DNA of 16,462 bases, from positions 1 through 16,462 of the forward strand of contig CAVKYE010000023.1 of NCBI GenBank assembly GCA_963660615.1, written 5' to 3'. Under the pieces are notes generated by a model. The model saw nothing but the letters and a program-made list of their open reading frames with translations. It was not told where the DNA came from and did not search any database. How positions within the stretch are numbered: position 1 is the first letter of the stretch; each line of letters opens with the position of its first letter. Position numbers and translations under genes: made by a program. Below are positions 13,719-16,462 of the stretch, piece after piece. The stretch is from Coprosoma sp963660615 (GTDB lineage Bacteria > Bacillota_I > Bacilli_A > RF39 > UBA660).

Positions 13719-13801
13719 TGTAAAGGCCTGGAGACACATGTAGTGCCAAAAGCACGTAAATCTGATTACGATTGGGAAAATACACTATATGTGTTTTTTT
13801 T
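13719..13801 (+). ncRNA. Structured leader, candidate guanidine-IV (mepA-motif) riboswitch
   Basis: The leader contains a hairpin GTGC-CAAAA-GCAC (13743-13755), followed at once by CGTAA-ATCTGA-TTACG (13755-13770), then the unpaired block ATTGGGAAAA (13771-13780). After it, CACTATATGTGT (13783-13794) is followed by eight T and can pair with ACACATGTAGTG (13734-13745) through one G-U pair. That 12-bp terminator stem uses bases of the first hairpin, so terminator and aptamer exclude each other, as expected of a ligand-on switch. The layout and the GATTACGATTGGGAA block resemble, from memory, the mepA motif bound by guanidinium, which often controls multidrug exporters; an exporter follows here. 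The riboswitch-like structure is seen directly; the guanidine-IV label is inferred and unverified. Confidence 0.65.
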
Positions 13802-13827
13802 AGGCCCATAAAGAAAGGAGAATATAT

Positions 13828-15684
13828 ATGAAAAATCAAAAACCATTTTTAATCTTAGCAGTATGTGCATTTGCTTCATTTCTAGCAACATTTAATGAAA
13901 CATTTTTAAATATTGCTTTCACCCCCATAATGAAAGATTTTAACGTATCAGTATCAACCGTACAATGGCTAACCACTGCCTACATGTTAGGAGCCGCAAT
14001 AATGGTACCAATATCTTCATTTTTATACCGTAAATTTAAAACAAAACCACTATTTTTATTTACAGTAGGACTACTAATAACAGGAAGCGTAATATGCGCT
14101 CTTGCTCCAAATTTCCAAACTTTATTAATAGGACGTATTGTTCAATCTCTAGGAACAGGAATGTTAGTTCCAATAAGTATGAATATGACCTTAAGCGTTG
14201 TTCCAAGAGAAAAAATAGGAACCTATATGGGAATAATGGGAGCCATGACCACCTTAGGACCATCACTTAGTATAATTGCTGCTGGATTTTTACTATCAGT
14301 AGGATCATGGCATTTACTATACTATTTATTTGGTTCACTTTGTACAATATTATTTATCTTAAGTTTAATAATCCTTAAGAAAAATGAAAAACTAGAAAAC
14401 CAAAAACTGGATATAATATCAGTAATCCTAATATCTTTAACCATGATAGGACTTATGTATGGATTATCAACAATATTCCAAGGAAACATAATAATTGCTT
14501 TAACATGTATTATTATAGGTGCAATTTGCCTAGTGTTATTCACAAAAAGACAAAACAAAATAGAAAACCCACTAGTAAACCTAAAACCACTTACAATAAA
14601 AGCATTCAGATATGGAGTAATCCTAAACATGCTTGCCCTAATGACCGTATTTTCAATGAATATCATCATGCCATTATTCATTCAAAATGCTCTTAAAGTA
14701 TCATCACTAACCGCCTCATTGACCTTATTCCCAGCCATCATATGTTCATGTCTAATTGCCCCAATAGCTGGAAAAATATATGACAAAAAAGGAATCAATC
14801 AAATTCTAAAAATAGGATTTACTTTAATAATTGTATTCATAATATTACTAGCTCTAACAAGAAATATCGAAAGCTTATTCCTAATAGGACTACTATACAT
14901 ACCAGTTATAATCGGAAGTGGATTAATAATTGGCCCAGTACAAAGTTATGCTTTATCACAGTTAGATAGAAAACAAAACCCAGATGGTGTAACTGTAATT
15001 TCAACCGGTTTTCAAGTGGCTGGATGTATAGGATCAAGTCTATTTACAGGAGTATACTCACTTGTACTAGCCCAAAGCCTAGCAAGTAAAATGACCATGG
15101 GTCAAAGTCTATCACAAGCATTTTTAATAACCTTATTAACAGGCGCACTAATAGCGGTAATAGGCCTAATACTTGCTATAAAACTAACCAAATTAAAAAC
15201 TACAAAAATAGAAGAAAAAGACATAACCCTATCATCAATAATGAAAAAAGATGTATACACCGTAAAAGAAAATACAACCCTTTTAGAAACATTACAATTT
15301 ATAACTGAACACAAAATAAGTGGTGTACCAGTTGTCGATGACAAAGAAAAACTACAAGGATTTATAAGTGATGGCGACATCATGAGATATCTTGCTAAAG
15401 CTCATCCATTATTTACAAATGCTTACTCATTCATGGCCGTAAATAGCAAAGAAAGTGACTTCGAAGATAAATTAAAAAGCTTAATGAATTTAAAAGTAAA
15501 AGATATATCAAAAAAGAAACTTATAACCGTAGATATAAATACTGACCCTGAAGAAGTATGTAAAATACTAATTGACAACCACCTAAAAAAAGCGCCAGTA
15601 ATGGAAAATGGAAAAATGGTAGGAATAATTAACCGTAGTAACATAACAAAATATGCAATCGATTACTACCTAACATTAAACTAA
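13828..15684 (+). CDS. DHA2-type (14-TM, EmrB/QacA-like) MFS efflux transporter with C-terminal CBS pair
   Basis: 618 residues. Residues 1-455 form about 14 membrane helices: the first carries an acidic FNETFLNIAF, the loop between helices 2 and 3 has YRKFKTKP, and the fourth has the MFS motif IGRIVQSLGTGM. DHA2 transporters use the proton gradient to export drugs or small cations. Residues from about 469 to 614 form two CBS modules (IMKKDVYTV...KISGVPVVDD...GFISDGDIMRYL, then VKDISKKKLITV...LKKAPVMENGKMVGIINRSNI). CBS pairs bind adenine nucleotides or other ligands and often gate the attached protein, so transport may be tuned by cell energy state or a nucleotide signal. The candidate guanidine-type riboswitch immediately upstream, with its own promoter, suggests induction by a toxic guanidinium-like compound. 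AAAGGAG at 13814-13820 serves ATG 13828. A strong terminator follows, so the gene is monocistronic. Confidence 0.92.
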   Translation: MKNQKPFLILAVCAFASFLATFNETFLNIAFTPIMKDFNVSVSTVQWLTTAYMLGAAIMVPISSFLYRKFKTKPLFLFTVGLLITGSVICALAPNFQTLLIGRIVQSLGTGMLVPISMNMTLSVVPREKIGTYMGIMGAMTTLGPSLSIIAAGFLLSVGSWHLLYYLFGSLCTILFILSLIILKKNEKLENQKLDIISVILISLTMIGLMYGLSTIFQGNIIIALTCIIIGAICLVLFTKRQNKIENPLVNLKPLTIKAFRYGVILNMLALMTVFSMNIIMPLFIQNALKVSSLTASLTLFPAIICSCLIAPIAGKIYDKKGINQILKIGFTLIIVFIILLALTRNIESLFLIGLLYIPVIIGSGLIIGPVQSYALSQLDRKQNPDGVTVISTGFQVAGCIGSSLFTGVYSLVLAQSLASKMTMGQSLSQAFLITLLTGALIAVIGLILAIKLTKLKTTKIEEKDITLSSIMKKDVYTVKENTTLLETLQFITEHKISGVPVVDDKEKLQGFISDGDIMRYLAKAHPLFTNAYSFMAVNSKESDFEDKLKSLMNLKVKDISKKKLITVDINTDPEEVCKILIDNHLKKAPVMENGKMVGIINRSNITKYAIDYYLTLN

Positions 15685-15703
15685 GATCGCAAGATCTTTT
15701 TTT
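15683..15703 (+). terminator. Intrinsic terminator after the MFS-CBS gene
   Basis: AAGATC (15683-15688) and GATCTT (15693-15698) pair around the tetraloop GCAA, and T continues to 15703. The stem begins in the stop codon. Confidence 0.88.
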
Positions 15704-15759
15704 AAAACCTGAAAGGCATAAAATCCATAAATTTACATATTTTTTATTAGAGGTGGATT

Positions 15760-16404
15760 ATGAAAAAAATTAGTTTATTAATAATAAGTTTCGCACTTTT
15801 CCTAACATATAGTGTAAAAGCCGACGAATTAAAACTAGCAGAAAATGCCAAATCAGCCATACTAATAGAAGCAAGTACTGGAGAAATTCTATTCGAAAAA
15901 AACTCAGACGAAAGATTAGTCCCTGCCAGTATGACCAAAATGATGAGCATGTTACTAATCATCGAAAACATCGAAAACGGAGTCTTAAAATGGAACCAAA
16001 TGATTACAGTAAGTGAGAATGCATCAAGCATGGGAGGAAGTCAAATATTATTAGAAACAGGAGAAAAAATGAGCGTCAAAGATCTTTTTAAAGGAGTTAC
16101 CATCGCCTCAGGTAATGATGCCGTAGTCGCCTTAGCAGAAGCCATATCAGGAAGTGAAGAACTTTTCGTTGATATGATGAACAAAAGAGCGAAAGAACTA
16201 GGATTAAAAAACACAAACTTTAAAACCCCGCATGGACTAGATACCGCCAACCACTATTCAAGCGCAAGAGATATGTCACTAATCGCCAAAGAATTAGTCA
16301 AACATAAAAAAGTATTAGAATTCACATCAATATATGAAGATTATCTAAGAGAAAATACCGATAAAAAAATATGGCTAGTAAACACAAATAAAGTCATGTA
16401 CTAA
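15760..16404 (+). pseudogene. D-alanyl-D-alanine carboxypeptidase-like gene (DacA/PBP5 type), truncated before KTG
   Basis: 214 residues against about 380-440 for DacA-type penicillin-binding proteins. A signal peptide is clear (MKKISLLIISFALFLTYSVKA, cleavage likely after Ala21). The transpeptidase-like fold starts well: SMTK (Ser57-Lys60, the nucleophile SxxK motif), SGN (117-119, the SxN motif), then NTNFKTPHGLD and YSSARDMSLIAKEL. The chain stops at WLVNTNKVMY, only about a dozen residues before the place where relatives carry the third motif KTG, so the active site is incomplete and the C-terminal membrane anchor is absent. No KTG is found in any frame downstream within the window. A strong terminator begins at the stop codon. 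It is most likely a remnant made by deletion or insertion; a natural short protein with altered function cannot be excluded. The ribosome site AGAGGTGG precedes ATG 15760. Confidence 0.75.
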
Positions 16405-16439
16405 AAATGCTATAGTGAAAAATTACTATAGTATTTTTT
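16403..16439 (+). terminator. Strong intrinsic terminator at the end of the truncated carboxypeptidase gene
   Basis: AAAAATGCTATAGT (16403-16416) pairs with ACTATAGTATTTTT (16425-16438) over 14 bp with a single G-U, around GAAAAATT. The stem begins in the stop codon and the T run is built into it. The near-symmetric A and T flanks could let it act on both strands. Confidence 0.88.
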
Positions 16440-16462
16440 ATTTATAAATAAGGGTTTTATCA

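Noticed and set aside
13719..13801. Fluoride, purine, tetrahydrofolate or ZTP riboswitch for the MFS leader
   Set aside because: The conserved cores of those classes, as I know them, are not present; the two-hairpin layout and exporter context fit the mepA motif better.
1..16462. CRISPR array, tRNA or rRNA genes, integrase attachment sites
   Set aside because: No regularly spaced repeats, cloverleaf sequences with CCA-like ends or rRNA segments were seen, and gaps between genes are short and explained by promoters, leaders and terminators.

Overview
The window comes from a very AT-rich, low-GC Gram-positive bacterium (Bacillota, most like an uncultured Bacilli/Mollicutes-related gut lineage). 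The evidence is strongly A-rich coding strands, GGAGG-type ribosome binding sites, a T-box leader, the gene order trhP1-trhP2-greA known from Bacillus, AT-rich intrinsic terminators, and a very short alanyl-tRNA synthetase. This placement is inference; no marker search was possible. Every intact gene lies on the + strand, and all 13 genes end in TAA or TAG.

Layout. Bases 1-1342 are decayed accessory sequence. They hold the last codons of a gene that resembles the tail of Rpn/PD-(D/E)XK transposase-like proteins, then a large type IV pilin-like surface protein gene broken by several frameshifts, in-frame stops, an 11-bp tandem duplication and an apparent internal deletion. Bases 1498-4017 hold two peptidase U32 proteins of the TrhP1/TrhP2 type (wobble-uridine hydroxylation of tRNA) and the transcript cleavage factor GreA. 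Bases 4082-7900 form a carbon unit: a divergent pyruvate kinase followed 12 bases later by a GH31 alpha-glucosidase-like protein. Bases 8036-9811 hold ribosome recycling factor and an AI-2E-type permease under a good sigma-A promoter.

Bases 9818-11031 carry a T-box leader with a probable GCU (Ala) specifier. It precedes two tandem paralogous P-loop nucleotide-kinase-like genes and then alaS (11034-12791). This AlaRS has catalytic, tRNA-binding and editing parts but lacks the usual beta-barrel insert and C-Ala domain. Next are an NlpC/P60 protein without a visible signal peptide (12833-13666), a structured leader resembling a guanidine-IV riboswitch (about 13719-13801), and a 14-TM DHA2-type efflux transporter fused to a CBS pair (13828-15684). 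The window ends with a D-Ala-D-Ala carboxypeptidase-like gene that stops before its KTG motif and runs straight into a terminator.

The best candidates for something unusual are the riboswitch/MFS-CBS unit, the Ala T-box governing two kinase-like paralogs plus a minimal AlaRS, and the substitutions at conserved catalytic positions in the pyruvate kinase and the GH31 enzyme. No complete novel defence or mobile system was seen.
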